Shown: positions 8,345 through 18,654, numbered from the stretch's first letter. The stretch: 64,000 bases of DNA from Rhodoferax sp. (GCF_028689295.1 NZ_JAQTWL010000014.1:1-64000), one strand, 5' to 3'. Made by a program: numbers and translations. The notes: a model not told the origin generated them from the letters alone.

Positions 8345-10486
8345 ATGACCCACCAAAACCTTCTTGTTGAATTGTTCGTCGAAGAGCTGCCGCCCAAGGC
8401 GCTGAAGAAACTGGGCGAGGTGTTTGCCAGCCAGCTGTGCGCGCAACTGCGCACGCTGGGCCTGGCAGCAAGCGACTCTGTCGCCACGCCCTTTGCCTCG
8501 CCACGCCGATTGGCGGCGCATATCACCCATGTGGCGGCCAAGGCGGCTGACAAGGCAGTGCAGCAAAAGCTGATGCCGGTGAGCGTGGGGCTCGATGCCC
8601 AAGGCCTGGCCACGCCCGCCTTGCTCAAGAAACTGCAGGCGCTGGGCGCCGATGTGTCCGACCCGGTGTTTGCCGTGGCCGCTTTGCGCAAGGCGCAGGA
8701 CGGCAAGGTCGAGGCGCTGTTTTACGACCGCCTGGTGAGCGGCGCCACGCTCGACGTCGGTTTGCAGCAGGCGCTGCTGGCCACGCTGGCGCAGCTGCCG
8801 ATCCCCAAGATGATGAGCTACCAGCTCGAGACCGACTGCGAATTGCCGGGCTGGAGCAGCGTGAACTTTGTGCGCCCGGCGCACGGCTTGCTGGCGCTGC
8901 ATGGCGGTACCGTGGTGCCGGTGAAACTGCTGGGCCTGAGCTCGGGCAAGGTCACGCATGGCCATCGTTTCGAGGCCTTGGTGTCGCCTGTGGCGGTGGC
9001 GCATGCCGATGACTACGCTGCCACGCTGTTGCGTGACGGTGCCGTGATCGCCAGTTTCAGCGACCGGCGCTTTGCCATCGTGCAGCAACTCGCGCAGGCC
9101 GCCGAGCGTCTGGGGCCGGGCTACGAGGTGCTGATGGACGACGCCCTGCTCGACGAGGTGACGGCGCTGGTCGAGCGCCCCAATGTCTTGACTTGCGACT
9201 TTGAGACGCAATTCCTGGACGTGCCGCAGGAGTGCCTGATCCTGACCATGAAAGCCAACCAGAAGTACTTTCCGCTGGTGGACACCCGGGGCAAGCTGAC
9301 AGCCAAGTTTTTGGTGGTGAGCAACATCAGCCCGGTTGACACCAGCCTGGTCATGGGCGGCAACGAGCGCGTGGTGCGCCCGCGCCTGAGTGATGCCAAG
9401 TTCTTCTTTGACCAGGACTGCAAGAAAACGCTCGAATCCCGCGTGGCCGGGCTCGACAAGGTGGTCTATCACAACAAGCTCGGCACCCAAGGCGCGCGCA
9501 TGGCGCGCGTCTGCGCCATTGCCCGTGCGCTGGCGCTGCAACTCGGTGGCGAAGCGATGGCCGAAAAAGCGGTGTTGGCCGCGCGCCTGGCCAAGACCGA
9601 CCTGCTGACCGACATGGTGGGCGAATTCCCGGAACTGCAAGGCATCATGGGCGGCTATTACGCGCGCCACGACGGTTTGGGTGCAGACGTTGCCGATGCC
9701 ATCGAAGACCACTACAAGCCGCGTTTTGCCGGCGACGCATTGCCGCGCAACATGACGGGCGTGGTGGTGGCGCTGGCCGACAAGCTGGAAACGCTGGTGG
9801 GCATGTTCGGCACCGGCAACCTGCCCACCGGTGACAAAGACCCCTTTGCCTTGCGCCGCCACGCGCTGGGTGTGATCCGCATGCTGGTCGAGAAAGACTT
9901 GCCGCTGGACGTGCATGCGCTGGTGGCCGTCGCTGTTCCCGCATTTGGTGAACGCATTGTGAATCCTGCCGCCGCCTTGCTCGATTTTGTCTATGAACGG
10001 TTTGCCGGTTCGCTGCGCGAGCAGGGCTACAGCGCGCTCGAGGTGGATGCCGTGCTGGCGCTGCGCCCGCAGCGCTTGGGCGACGTGCCGCGCCGCTTGG
10101 CGGCGGTGCGCGCCTTTGTCGCCCTGGCCGAAGCGCCGGCGCTGGCTGCGGCCAACAAGCGCATCGGCAACATTCTGAAAAAAGCAGATGCCGATGCTAT
10201 GGTCGATGCCCACGTCAGTGAACTGCTGCTCCAGGAGCCGGCCGAAAAAGCGCTGTACGCGGCCATGCAAAACATCGCACCGCGCTCCCAGGTGCAGTTT
10301 GACGCCGGCGACTACACCGCCGCGCTGCAAACCCTGGCGGCCTTGCGCGCGCCGGTCGATGCGTTTTTTGACGGCGTGATGGTCAACGCAGAGGCGCTTG
10401 ATTTGCGCCTGAACCGCCTTGGCCTGCTCAAAACCCTGCACAACGCCATGAATCAGGTGGCCGATTTGTCGCGCCTGGCGGCGTGA
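8345..10486 (+). CDS. glyS: Glycine--tRNA ligase beta subunit
   Basis: Large subunit for tRNA binding. 713 residues, within the normal range. The N-terminus NLLVELFVEELPPKALKKLGE is characteristic. The middle holds an HD-like region (LAKTDLLTDMVGEFPELQGIMGGYYA), and the C-terminus carries the DALR-like anticodon-binding domain (from about residue 590). Together with glyQ it forms the alpha2beta2 enzyme; the 2-base gap supports coupled translation. Confidence 0.95.
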   Translation: MTHQNLLVELFVEELPPKALKKLGEVFASQLCAQLRTLGLAASDSVATPFASPRRLAAHITHVAAKAADKAVQQKLMPVSVGLDAQGLATPALLKKLQALGADVSDPVFAVAALRKAQDGKVEALFYDRLVSGATLDVGLQQALLATLAQLPIPKMMSYQLETDCELPGWSSVNFVRPAHGLLALHGGTVVPVKLLGLSSGKVTHGHRFEALVSPVAVAHADDYAATLLRDGAVIASFSDRRFAIVQQLAQAAERLGPGYEVLMDDALLDEVTALVERPNVLTCDFETQFLDVPQECLILTMKANQKYFPLVDTRGKLTAKFLVVSNISPVDTSLVMGGNERVVRPRLSDAKFFFDQDCKKTLESRVAGLDKVVYHNKLGTQGARMARVCAIARALALQLGGEAMAEKAVLAARLAKTDLLTDMVGEFPELQGIMGGYYARHDGLGADVADAIEDHYKPRFAGDALPRNMTGVVVALADKLETLVGMFGTGNLPTGDKDPFALRRHALGVIRMLVEKDLPLDVHALVAVAVPAFGERIVNPAAALLDFVYERFAGSLREQGYSALEVDAVLALRPQRLGDVPRRLAAVRAFVALAEAPALAAANKRIGNILKKADADAMVDAHVSELLLQEPAEKALYAAMQNIAPRSQVQFDAGDYTAALQTLAALRAPVDAFFDGVMVNAEALDLRLNRLGLLKTLHNAMNQVADLSRLAA

Positions 10487-10517
10487 TCGGCTGCCGAAAC
10501 GCGGACAAAGGCACATC

Positions 10518-11087
10518 ATGACTCCCATCAAGCTGGTGATTCTGGACCGTGACGGCACCATCAACGAAGACAGCGATGACTTCATCAAGTCGCCCGACGA
10601 ATGGAAGCCGTTGCCCGGCGCGCTGGAAGCCGTCGCCCGGCTCAACCATGCGGGCTGGCACACGGTGGTGGTGAGCAACCAGTCGGGTTTGGGGCGCGGG
10701 CTTTTCGAGGTGGCTGATTTGAATGCCATTCACGCCAAGATGCATCAGCTGCTGGCAGCGGTGGGAGGCCGCATCGATGCCGTGTTTTACTGTCCGCATA
10801 CGCCGGATGAGGCCTGCCAATGTCGCAAGCCCGCCGCGGGCCTGTTTGAGCAAATTGCCGATCGTTACGGTCTGGACCTCAAGAGCGTGCCGGTGGTTGG
10901 CGATTCGGCCCGCGATCTTGTAGCTGGCGTGGCGGCGGGTTGCGAGCCGCATCTGGTGCTGACGGGCAAGGGCGCCGTTTACAGGGGCAGGGCCTTGTCC
11001 GATGCATTTCCGCCGCACACCCAGGTCCATGAAAACCTGTCGGCTTTCGTTGACGCTTTGCTCAGTCGTGAAGAGCAACAGACCTGA
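10518..11087 (+). CDS. gmhB: D-glycero-beta-D-manno-heptose 1,7-bisphosphate 7-phosphatase
   Basis: HAD-superfamily phosphatase of the ADP-heptose pathway for LPS inner core. 189 residues, the family length. The nucleophile motif LDRDGTINED lies at residues 8-17, motif II is VVVSNQSGLGRG, and the zinc-loop cysteines and histidine are in CPHTPDEACQC (about residues 94-104), followed by the catalytic RKP. The SAR substrate-specific details were not checked, so a histidinol-phosphatase role is formally possible. plsC follows after 4 bases. Confidence 0.9.
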   Translation: MTPIKLVILDRDGTINEDSDDFIKSPDEWKPLPGALEAVARLNHAGWHTVVVSNQSGLGRGLFEVADLNAIHAKMHQLLAAVGGRIDAVFYCPHTPDEACQCRKPAAGLFEQIADRYGLDLKSVPVVGDSARDLVAGVAAGCEPHLVLTGKGAVYRGRALSDAFPPHTQVHENLSAFVDALLSREEQQT

Positions 11088-11091
11088 GACC

Positions 11092-11832
11092 ATGCTGGCC
11101 CTGATCCGCTCGATGCTGCACATGGCCTGGATGGTGATCACCGTGATCCCCTGGACCTGTGCCGTGCTGCTGGTGTCGTTGTTCTCGCGGCGGGCTGCCT
11201 GGTGGACGGCTGTCAACTGGTTCAGTGTGGTGATGTGGGGCACGCGGGTGATTTTGGGCGTGCAGTTCAAGGTGCTGGGCTTTGACAACCTGCCACTCGG
11301 CAAGAATAGCGCGGCGGTGCTGTTGTCCAAGCACCAGTCTGCGCTGGAAACCCTGCTGCTGCCTACCCTGATGCCGCATCCGCTGGCTTTTGTTTTCAAG
11401 CGCGAACTGCTCAAGGTGCCATTTTTCGGCTGGTCGATGGCGCGCCTGGACATGATCCACATCAACCGGGAATCGCGCACCGAGGCCATGAAACACGTCA
11501 TCGAGCGGGGTTGCCGCCTGCTCGCCAAAGGCACTTGGGTCATCATGTTTCCCGAGGGCACGCGCATGCCGCGCGGCCAAAAAGGCACCTACCAGACCGC
11601 TGGCACGCGGCTTGCCGTGCAGTCTGGCGCGCCGGTTGTCCCGATTGCGGTGGCCACCGCGCGCTGCTGGCCGCGCGAGGGTTTTGTCAAACACGCCGGC
11701 GTGGTGACGGTGTCGATCGGGCCGGCCCTGCCCAGCGCAGGGCGCGACCCCAAGGGCCTGATGCGTGACGCCGAGGCCTGGATCGAGACCGAGATGCGCC
11801 GTATCGACTCCGAGGCTTATCCACTGGTTTAA
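11092..11832 (+). CDS. plsC: 1-acyl-sn-glycerol-3-phosphate acyltransferase
   Basis: Makes phosphatidic acid from lysophosphatidate at the inner membrane. 246 residues from ATG 11092, which begins a membrane helix (MLALIRSMLHMAWMVITVIP). The frame extends to 11002, but that part overlaps gmhB and is not homologous. Acyltransferase motifs: KHQSALETL (an HX4E variant of the usual HX4D), INRESRTEA and MFPEGTRMPRG. The HX4E form is common in betaproteobacterial paralogues. Confidence 0.9.
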   Translation: MLALIRSMLHMAWMVITVIPWTCAVLLVSLFSRRAAWWTAVNWFSVVMWGTRVILGVQFKVLGFDNLPLGKNSAAVLLSKHQSALETLLLPTLMPHPLAFVFKRELLKVPFFGWSMARLDMIHINRESRTEAMKHVIERGCRLLAKGTWVIMFPEGTRMPRGQKGTYQTAGTRLAVQSGAPVVPIAVATARCWPREGFVKHAGVVTVSIGPALPSAGRDPKGLMRDAEAWIETEMRRIDSEAYPLV

Positions 11833-11846
11833 GCGCTGCATCACAC

Positions 11847-12692
11847 ATGCACCCTCTGCTGCGCTTTACCCTGGATTTGTTTGGTCCCGACCCGGGTTTG
11901 ACGCCGGTCGTGCAGTCGACAAGGGATGTTGAACATTTTCGCCACCCGCAGGCCAGCCGCGAAGTGCGCCTGGGCGATGCGCTGGTGGCCTATGAATTCA
12001 AGCGCGGTCAGCGGCGCAGCATCGGTTTCAGTGTCGGGCCGCACGGCTTGGCGGTGCGCGCGCCCAAATGGGTACCGCTGCATGAGGTGGAGGCTGCGCT
12101 GCAGGAAAAGTCCGCCTGGATTTTGCGAAAACTGCAGGAAAGCCGCGAACGCCATGCGCTCCTGGCCGAACATACCATCGCCTGGCGTGACGGCGCCAGG
12201 CTGCCGTTTTTGGGGCGGGCCGTCGTGCTCAAACTGGACCCGGAGCATGGCTTTGCCGCCGCCGGCGCCGAGCTGATGGCAGCCGATGCCGGCGCTGCGA
12301 CCATGACGCTGCGCCTGAGTTTGCCCAACAGCGCCAGTCCCGGGCAAATCCGCGATGTGGTGCAAGCCTGGCTGATGCGCCAGTCAAAACGCGTTTTTCA
12401 GGAGCGGCTCGACCACTTTGCCCCGCTGCTGGGAGTGCAGTGGACAAAAATGACGCTGAGCAACGCCGGCACCCGCTGGGGCAGTGCGCGCGTCGATGGC
12501 TCGATCCGCTTGAACTGGCGGTTGGTTCATTTCAGCATGGCGGTGATCGATTACGTGGTGGCGCACGAGCTCAGCCACTTGCGCGAGATGAACCACGGCC
12601 CGCGCTTTTGGGACACCGTGCAGTCGGTGGTGCCCGACTATGCGGCGCTGCGCCGCCAGCTCAAAGACGAGCCCGCGCCGCGTTGGGCGTGA
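11847..12692 (+). CDS. YgjP-like (DUF45) metallopeptidase
   Basis: 281 residues. The C-terminal half carries the zinc-peptidase motif HELSHLREMNHGPRFW (HExxH near residue 236, with the third ligand in the MNHGPRFW segment), typical of the YgjP/SprT-related DUF45 family. A conserved WG(S) block, NAGTRWGSARVDGSIRLNWRL, precedes it. No signal peptide, so cytosolic. The physiological substrate is not known. It follows plsC by 14 bp and may belong to the same transcript. Confidence 0.88.
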   Translation: MHPLLRFTLDLFGPDPGLTPVVQSTRDVEHFRHPQASREVRLGDALVAYEFKRGQRRSIGFSVGPHGLAVRAPKWVPLHEVEAALQEKSAWILRKLQESRERHALLAEHTIAWRDGARLPFLGRAVVLKLDPEHGFAAAGAELMAADAGAATMTLRLSLPNSASPGQIRDVVQAWLMRQSKRVFQERLDHFAPLLGVQWTKMTLSNAGTRWGSARVDGSIRLNWRLVHFSMAVIDYVVAHELSHLREMNHGPRFWDTVQSVVPDYAALRRQLKDEPAPRWA

Positions 12693-12750
12693 TGCCGACT
12701 GGACCGCCTTTGTGGGCTGGTCCGCAAAATGGCGCCTGATTTGCTTCATA

Positions 12751-12774
12751 ATTGACGTTTACGTTAACGTCAAT
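12751..12774. promoter_or_regulatory. Palindromic operator upstream of liuR
   Basis: A 24-base inverted repeat with arms ATTGACGTTTAC and GTTAACGTCAAT: 11 of 12 positions pair. It lies 19-42 bases before the regulator start, where a MerR-type dimer would bind a spaced promoter. A palindrome with ACGT-rich halves fits LiuR-type sites as I remember them. Autoregulation and control of the downstream liu genes are inferred. Confidence 0.75.
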
Positions 12775-12792
12775 CCACCGCACGCATTCCTC

Positions 12793-13197
12793 ATGGCACA
12801 CACCTACAGCATCAGTGACCTGGCCAGGGAATTCGACCTGACCACGCGCGCCATGCGCTTCTACGAGGACATGGGCCTGCTGCAGCCCGAGCGCACCGGT
12901 CCCGCTGGCCGCAACCGTGTGTATAGCAGCCGCGACCGCACGCGGCTCAAACTCACGCTGCGCGCCAAACGGCTGGGCCTGAGCCTGGTCGATGCCAAGG
13001 AGATCATCGACCTGTACGACAGCCCGCGCGACACCTCGGTGCAACTGGAAAAATTCCTGCAGGTGCTCAGTCATCACCAGCAGCAACTCGAAGCCCAGAT
13101 GACCGACCTGCAAGCCAATCTGGACGAGCTCAAGGTGCACCAGCGCGAGGCCCGCGCCCTGCTCGCCAAATCCCAATCAAAGAAAGCCAGACCATGA
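12793..13197 (+). CDS. liuR: MerR-family regulator, LiuR type
   Basis: 134 residues from ATG 12793; the frame extends upstream but without homology and across the operator. The N-terminal winged helix-turn-helix reads YSISDLAREFDLTTRAMRFYEDMGLLQP, followed by RNRVYSSRDRTRLKLTLRAKRLGLSL, then a C-terminal coiled coil (residues 80-125) for dimerisation. No cysteine metal ligands, so an organic or CoA-linked effector is more likely than a metal. The position just before isovaleryl-CoA dehydrogenase matches LiuR, the leucine/isovalerate regulator. Its last 4 bases overlap the next start (ATGA). Confidence 0.85.
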   Translation: MAHTYSISDLAREFDLTTRAMRFYEDMGLLQPERTGPAGRNRVYSSRDRTRLKLTLRAKRLGLSLVDAKEIIDLYDSPRDTSVQLEKFLQVLSHHQQQLEAQMTDLQANLDELKVHQREARALLAKSQSKKARP

Positions 13198-13628
13198 GCC
13201 ACACCGAGCCGCCGCTGCAGCGAGTGCAAGCCAGTTTCGAGCGCCAGGGCCTGATGCGCCATTGGGGTGCGCAGGTGTGCCGTGTTGAGCACGGCGTGTG
13301 CGAACTGCGCTTGCCGTATTCGGACAAGGTGACGCAACAACAGGCGGGCTTTCACGGCGGCGCCATGGGGGCGCTGGCGGACATTGCGGCCGGTTATGCC
13401 GGTCTGACCCGGGCGCCGGCGGGCATGGAAGTGGTAAGCGTGGAATACAAGATCAACTTTCTTGCGTCCTGCCAGGGCGGCGAGTTGCGCGCCACCGGGC
13501 GCGTCATCAAGGCCGGCAAACGTGTGATCGTGACCAGCGCCGAGGTGATGCATGTGGCCGATGATGGCCGGGAGACGGTCTGTGCGGTCTTGCAGCAAAC
13601 CCTCATGGCCGTGCCCAAAACCTATTGA
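13194..13628 (+). CDS. PaaI-family hotdog thioesterase
   Basis: 144 residues with the hotdog signature HGGAMGALADIAAGYAGL at about residues 53-70; the aspartate of this helix is the usual catalytic residue of PaaI-type acyl-CoA thioesterases. Coupled to liuR by an ATGA overlap and followed 45 bp later by liuA, so it probably releases CoA from branched-chain or stalled acyl-CoA intermediates. That specific role is inferred from context. Confidence 0.85.
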   Translation: MSHTEPPLQRVQASFERQGLMRHWGAQVCRVEHGVCELRLPYSDKVTQQQAGFHGGAMGALADIAAGYAGLTRAPAGMEVVSVEYKINFLASCQGGELRATGRVIKAGKRVIVTSAEVMHVADDGRETVCAVLQQTLMAVPKTY

Positions 13629-13673
13629 ATTTTCAATTTCAGCCAACAACACCAGACTCAGGAGACAAGCCCC

Positions 13674-14855
13674 ATGAACAACCTGCCCGGACTCAACTTT
13701 CAACTCGGTGAAGACATCGACGCGCTGCGTGACGCGGTGCGCGACTTTGCCCAGGCCGAGATCGCCCCGCGTGCGTTTGAGATCGACCGCAGCGACCAGT
13801 TTCCGATGGACCTTTGGGAAAAGATGGGGAGCCTGGGCGTGCTCGGCATCACCGTCGGCGAGGAATACGGCGGCGCCAACATGGGCTACCTGGCGCACAT
13901 GATCGCGATGGAGGAAATCAGCCGCGCCAGCGCCAGCGTGGGCCTGAGCTATGGCGCGCACAGCAACCTGTGCGTGAACCAGATCAGGCGCAACGGCACG
14001 CCGGAACAACGCCAGAAATACCTGCCCAAGCTCATCAGCGGCGAGCATGTCGGCGCACTCGCCATGAGTGAGCCGGGCGCCGGCAGCGACGTGCTGTCGA
14101 TGAAGCTCAAGGCTGAAGACAAAGGTGGCTACTTTCTGCTCAATGGCAACAAGATGTGGATCACCAACGGCCCCGACGCCGACACCCTGGTGGTTTATGC
14201 CAAGAGCGAACCCGAGTTGGGCGCGCGCGGCGTCACGGCCTTTTTGATCGAAAAGGGCATGAAGGGTTTCAGCATCGCGCAAAAGCTCGACAAGATCGGC
14301 ATGCGCGGCAGCCACACCGGCGAGCTGGTGTTCAACAACGTCGAAGTGCCCGAAGCCAATATTCTGGGCGGGCTGAACATGGGCGCCAAGGTGCTGATGA
14401 GCGGTCTCGACTACGAGCGCGCGGTGTTGACCGGTGGGCCGCTGGGCATCATGCAGAGCGTGATGGACAACGTGATTCCGTACATCCACGACCGCAAGCA
14501 GTTCGGCCAGAGCATTGGCGAGTTTCAGCTGATCCAGGGCAAGGTGGCCGACATGTACACCGTGCTGCAAGCCGGGCGCTCATTTGCCTACACGGTGGCC
14601 AAGAACCTCGACCTGCTGGGCGCGGAGCACGTGCGTCAGGTGCGCAAGGACTGCGCCTCGGTCATTTTGTGGACGGCTGAAAAAGCCACCTGGATGGCCG
14701 GTGAGGGGGTGCAGATTTTTGGTGGCAACGGCTACATCAACGAATACCCGCTGGGGCGCCTGTGGCGCGATGCCAAGCTGTATGAAATTGGTGCCGGCAC
14801 CTCGGAGATTCGGCGTATGCTGATTGGGCGCGAGCTGTTTGCGGAGACTTGCTGA
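13674..14855 (+). CDS. liuA: Isovaleryl-CoA dehydrogenase
   Basis: FAD enzyme oxidising isovaleryl-CoA to 3-methylcrotonyl-CoA, second committed step of leucine breakdown. 393 residues, full length. The catalytic glutamate of the isovaleryl type is visible in [15 protein letters not shown] (residue 248). Other family blocks are [28 protein letters not shown] and the C-terminal [19 protein letters not shown], where a glycine replaces the Glu used by other acyl-CoA dehydrogenases. The start has a clear AGGAG about 11 bases upstream. Confidence 0.93.
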   Translation: MNNLPGLNFQLGEDIDALRDAVRDFAQAEIAPRAFEIDRSDQFPMDLWEKMGSLGVLGITVGEEYGGANMGYLAHMIAMEEISRASASVGLSYGAHSNLCVNQIRRNGTPEQRQKYLPKLISGEHVGALAMSEPGAGSDVLSMKLKAEDKGGYFLLNGNKMWITNGPDADTLVVYAKSEPELGARGVTAFLIEKGMKGFSIAQKLDKIGMRGSHTGELVFNNVEVPEANILGGLNMGAKVLMSGLDYERAVLTGGPLGIMQSVMDNVIPYIHDRKQFGQSIGEFQLIQGKVADMYTVLQAGRSFAYTVAKNLDLLGAEHVRQVRKDCASVILWTAEKATWMAGEGVQIFGGNGYINEYPLGRLWRDAKLYEIGAGTSEIRRMLIGRELFAETC

Positions 14856-14885
14856 AGCGGCACGGCACCCCGGTAACATCGGCGC

Positions 14886-15551
14886 ATGACACCTCTCCAA
14901 AACCTGCTCGACAACAACCGCGCCTGGGCGGTGCGCATGGAAGCGCAGCGACCCGGTTTTTTCAGCCAGTTGGCGCAGCAGCAGACGCCCAAATACCTGT
15001 GGATCGGCTGCTCGGACAGCCGCGTGCCGGCCAACGAGATCACCGGGCTCGACCCCGGCGAGGTGTTCGTGCATCGCAACATCGCCAACGTGGTGGTGCA
15101 CTCGGACCTGAACGCACTCTCCGTCATCCAGTTCGCGGTGGATCATCTCAAGGTCGAGCACATCATGGTGGTCGGGCACTACGGCTGCGGCGGCGTGCTG
15201 GCGGCGCTGCGTGGCACGCGCGTGGGTCTGGCCGACAACTGGCTGCGCCATGTGCATGACGTCAAGCTGCGCCACCGCCGTCGCCTGGACCATCTGAGCG
15301 TGGTAGAGCAGGAAGACACGCTGTGCGAAATGAATGTCATCGAGCAGGTGGGCAACGTGGCGCTGAGCAACGTGCTGCAGGACGCTTGGGCGCGCGGTCA
15401 AAATGTGGCGGTGCACGGCTGGTGTTATGGCCTCAAGGACGGTTTGGTGAAAGATTTGGGGGTCAGCATGCAGGGGCAACACGAGGTGGTGAACGTGTTT
15501 CGCAAGGCCTTCAAGCGTTATCCTCGGCCGATGCTCCCCCCACTCAATTGA
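14886..15551 (+). CDS. can: Beta-class carbonic anhydrase
   Basis: 221 residues. Zinc ligands and catalytic dyad are seen: C42, D44 and R46 in GCSDSRVPANE, then H98 and C101 in VVGHYGCGGV. Interconverts CO2 and bicarbonate. It lies between liuA and aceK. Bicarbonate is the substrate of the biotin carboxylase LiuD further on, so the location may be functional, but it could equally be chance. Confidence 0.93.
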   Translation: MTPLQNLLDNNRAWAVRMEAQRPGFFSQLAQQQTPKYLWIGCSDSRVPANEITGLDPGEVFVHRNIANVVVHSDLNALSVIQFAVDHLKVEHIMVVGHYGCGGVLAALRGTRVGLADNWLRHVHDVKLRHRRRLDHLSVVEQEDTLCEMNVIEQVGNVALSNVLQDAWARGQNVAVHGWCYGLKDGLVKDLGVSMQGQHEVVNVFRKAFKRYPRPMLPPLN

Positions 15552-15568
15552 TTCGATAAGGTTGATTC

Positions 15569-17419
15569 ATGTTTCCCACGCGCCTAGATTCCACCCTGGC
15601 CTACGACATTGCCAAAGCCATGATGGACGGCTTTAACCGCCACTACCGCCTGTTCCGAACCGAGTCGGCCCGCGCCAAGCACCGTTTTGAGACGGCCGAC
15701 TGGCACGGCCAGCAGCGCGCCCAGCGCGAGCGCATCGAGTTTTACGACCTGCGCGTGCGCGAGGCCTCGATGCGACTGGAACGCGAATTCAAAGCCGGCG
15801 AGCAGCCCATGGACATCTGGCACCAGGTCAAGCTCCACTACATCGGCTTGCTGGTGGACCACCATCAGCCCGAGCTGGCCGAGACCTTTTTCAACTCGGT
15901 CACCACCAAAATCCTGCACCGCAGCTACTTCCAGAACGACTTCATTTTCATTCGCCCGGCGGTCAGCACCGAGTACATCGAGAACGATGAAACCGAGAAG
16001 CGGCCGACCTATCGCTCCTACTATCCCGCGGCCAACAATTTGCCCGAGGTGCTGATACAGATGGTGCATGACTTCGACCTGCGCCGTGAGTTCCTGGACC
16101 TGCCCGGTGACGTGGCGATGGTGGCGCTAGCCATGCAGGGCTTGCTGGGCGACGCCAAGCTGCGCGCCAACTACCAGATTCAGGTGCTTTCCAGCCTGTT
16201 TTTCCGCAACAAGGGCGCTTATATCGTGGGCAAGGTGATCAACGGCTACAACGAGTTTCCGTTTGCGCTGCCCGTTTTGTACATCGCCGGTGAAACCAGA
16301 CTGGCCATCGATGCCATTTTGTCTGGCCAGGACGACCTGCTGATGCTGTTCTCCTACGCCCGTGCCTACTTCATGGTGGACATGGAAATCCCCAGCGCCT
16401 ACGTGCAGTTTTTGCGCAGCATGATGCCGCTCAAACCGCGCAATGAGCTGTACAACGCGCTGGGCCTGGCCAAGCAGGGCAAGACGCTGTTTTACCGCGA
16501 CCTGATCTACCACCAGCGCCATTCCACCGACAAGTTTCGCATTGCGCCGGGCATCAAGGGCATGGTCATGCTGGTGTTCGACCTGCCGAGTTTTCCCTAT
16601 GTGTTCAAGGTCATCAAGGACTTTTACCCGCCACCCAAAGACACCAGTCGAGAACAGATCAAGGGCAAGTATTTGCTGGTCAAGCAGCATGACCGGGTGG
16701 GGCGCATGGCCGACACGCTGGAGTACAGCGAGGTGGGCTTCCCGCGCGCCCGCTTTACCGACGAGCTGATTGCCGAAATAGAAAAATTCGCCCCCAGCCA
16801 GATGGAGATCAGCGACCGCGATGGCAACGGCCAGCTGGAAGTGGTGCTGAAACACGTCTATATCGAGCGGCGCATGATCCCGCTCAACATCTACCTGCAG
16901 GAAGCGTTCGACGCAGGCGCTGCCGACCCCGGCAACACCACGCCTGCCGCGCAGCGGGCCAGGGAGCAGTTGAGGCACGGAGTCATCGAATACGGTAACG
17001 CCCTGAAAGACCTGATTGCCGCCAACATCTTTCCCGGCGACATGCTGTGGAAAAACTTTGGCATCACGCGCCATGGCAAGGTGGTGTTCTACGACTACGA
17101 CGAGATCGAATACATCACAGACTGCGTCTTTCGCCGGGTGCCCCAGGCACGCAACGAAGAAGAGGAAATGTCGGGCGAGGTCTGGTACAAAGTCGGTCCC
17201 AAAGACGTTTTCCCCGAGACCTTCGGACCGTTCCTGCTGGGCAATGCAGCCGTCAAGGAAGTGTTCATGAAGCACCACGCCGACCTGCTCGATGCCAGTT
17301 TCTGGCAAAGCCACAAAGAGCGCATTCAGCAAGGCTACGTGTATGACGTGTTTCCGTATGACCAGCACAAGCGCTTCCACCCCGAACGCGCCAATGCACA
17401 GGTGCCGGAGTCGATTTAG
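15569..17419 (+). CDS. aceK: Isocitrate dehydrogenase kinase/phosphatase
   Basis: 616 residues, a typical length. Switches isocitrate dehydrogenase between active and phosphorylated forms, sending carbon into the glyoxylate shunt during growth on acetyl-CoA-yielding substrates. Seen: an N-terminal regulatory helical region, then the kinase-like core with the ATP-binding [24 protein letters not shown] and the DYDEIEY catalytic segment near residue 510. Location in the liu region fits: leucine catabolism yields acetyl-CoA and acetoacetate. Confidence 0.95.
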   Translation: MFPTRLDSTLAYDIAKAMMDGFNRHYRLFRTESARAKHRFETADWHGQQRAQRERIEFYDLRVREASMRLEREFKAGEQPMDIWHQVKLHYIGLLVDHHQPELAETFFNSVTTKILHRSYFQNDFIFIRPAVSTEYIENDETEKRPTYRSYYPAANNLPEVLIQMVHDFDLRREFLDLPGDVAMVALAMQGLLGDAKLRANYQIQVLSSLFFRNKGAYIVGKVINGYNEFPFALPVLYIAGETRLAIDAILSGQDDLLMLFSYARAYFMVDMEIPSAYVQFLRSMMPLKPRNELYNALGLAKQGKTLFYRDLIYHQRHSTDKFRIAPGIKGMVMLVFDLPSFPYVFKVIKDFYPPPKDTSREQIKGKYLLVKQHDRVGRMADTLEYSEVGFPRARFTDELIAEIEKFAPSQMEISDRDGNGQLEVVLKHVYIERRMIPLNIYLQEAFDAGAADPGNTTPAAQRAREQLRHGVIEYGNALKDLIAANIFPGDMLWKNFGITRHGKVVFYDYDEIEYITDCVFRRVPQARNEEEEMSGEVWYKVGPKDVFPETFGPFLLGNAAVKEVFMKHHADLLDASFWQSHKERIQQGYVYDVFPYDQHKRFHPERANAQVPESI

Positions 17420-17460
17420 TCGGTGACAGGGTAGATTAATTTTTTTCAAAGGAGTTTGAC

Positions 17461-18654
17461 ATGACGGATTCAATCGTGATCGTGGGTGCTGCACGCACTC
17501 CCCTGGGCAGCTTTCAGGGCGACTTTGCCGGACTGGCTGCGCACGACCTGGGCGGCGTCGCCATCAAGGCCGCGCTGGAGCGCGCCAGCCGCAATTCAAA
17601 ACTGACCCCCGAGATGGTCGATGAGCTGATCTTCGGCAATTGCCTGATGGCCGGCCAGGGCCAGGCGCCGGCGCGACAGGCCGGTTTCAAGGGCGGTTTG
17701 CCCAAGAGCACCGGTGCTGTCACCATGAGCAAGATGTGCGGTTCGGCCATGCGCGCCACCATGTTTGCCAACGACATGTTGCTCGCCGGCTCGGCCGACG
17801 TGCTGATGGCCGGTGGCATGGAAAGCATGACCAACGCACCGTATTTGCTGCAAAAAGCACGCGGCGGCTACCGCATCGGCCACGACCGCATTTTTGACCA
17901 CATGATGCTCGACGGCCTGGAAGACGCCTATGAAGCCGGCCGATCCATGGGCACCTTTGGCGAGGACTGCGCCGCCAAATACGGCTTTACCCGAGCGCAG
18001 CAGGACGCCTTTGCCACCACCAGCGTGCAGCGCGCCCAAAACGCCACCGCCTCGGGTGCGTTTGCGACAGAAATCGCGCCGGTCATGCTCAAGGGCCGCG
18101 CCGGCGACACCGTGATTTCCATTGATCAGGGTCCGGGCAAGGTCAAGCTCGACAAGATCACATCGCTCAAACCCGCGTTCAAGAAAGACGGCACCATCAC
18201 CGCCGCCAGCAGTTCCAGCATCAACGACGGCGCCGCCGCGCTGGTGCTGATGCGCGCCTCCACAGCCGCCAAGCTCGGCTGCCAGCCGCTGGCGCGCATC
18301 GTCAGCCATGCCGTGCACGCGCAGGAACCCGAATGGTTCTCGACCGCCCCTGTCGGTGCCAGCCAGAAGGTGCTGGCCAAGGCCGGCTGGGCGGTGAACG
18401 ACGTGGACCTGTGGGAAGTCAACGAGGCCTTTGCCGTGGTGCCGATGGCGCTCATGCACGACCTCAAGGTCAGCCATGAGATCATGAACGTCAACGGCGG
18501 CGCCTGCGCGCTGGGCCACCCAATCGGCTGCAGCGGCGCGCGCATCATCGTCACGCTGTTGTACGCACTGCAGGCACGCGGCCTGAAAAAAGGCGTGGCT
18601 TCTCTGTGCATCGGTGGTGGTGAAGCGACCGCCGTGGCGCTGGAAATGCTCTGA
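17461..18654 (+). CDS. Acetyl-CoA C-acetyltransferase (thiolase)
   Basis: 397 residues, thiolase II type. Catalytic C93 is in VTMSKMCGSAMRAT; the general-base histidine is in GGACALGHPIGCSGARI and the second cysteine in LCIGGGEATA. It condenses or splits acetoacetyl-CoA. Between aceK and an acyl-CoA dehydrogenase in a liu region, it would finish leucine or fatty acid degradation by cleaving acetoacetyl-CoA. A Shine-Dalgarno AAAGGAG lies just upstream of the ATG. Confidence 0.92.
   Translation: MTDSIVIVGAARTPLGSFQGDFAGLAAHDLGGVAIKAALERASRNSKLTPEMVDELIFGNCLMAGQGQAPARQAGFKGGLPKSTGAVTMSKMCGSAMRATMFANDMLLAGSADVLMAGGMESMTNAPYLLQKARGGYRIGHDRIFDHMMLDGLEDAYEAGRSMGTFGEDCAAKYGFTRAQQDAFATTSVQRAQNATASGAFATEIAPVMLKGRAGDTVISIDQGPGKVKLDKITSLKPAFKKDGTITAASSSSINDGAAALVLMRASTAAKLGCQPLARIVSHAVHAQEPEWFSTAPVGASQKVLAKAGWAVNDVDLWEVNEAFAVVPMALMHDLKVSHEIMNVNGGACALGHPIGCSGARIIVTLLYALQARGLKKGVASLCIGGGEATAVALEML

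Noticed and set aside
8339..10729. Long minus-strand open frame (796 codons)
   Set aside because: Antisense to glyS/gmhB, rich in H, Q, R and A; no domain pattern.
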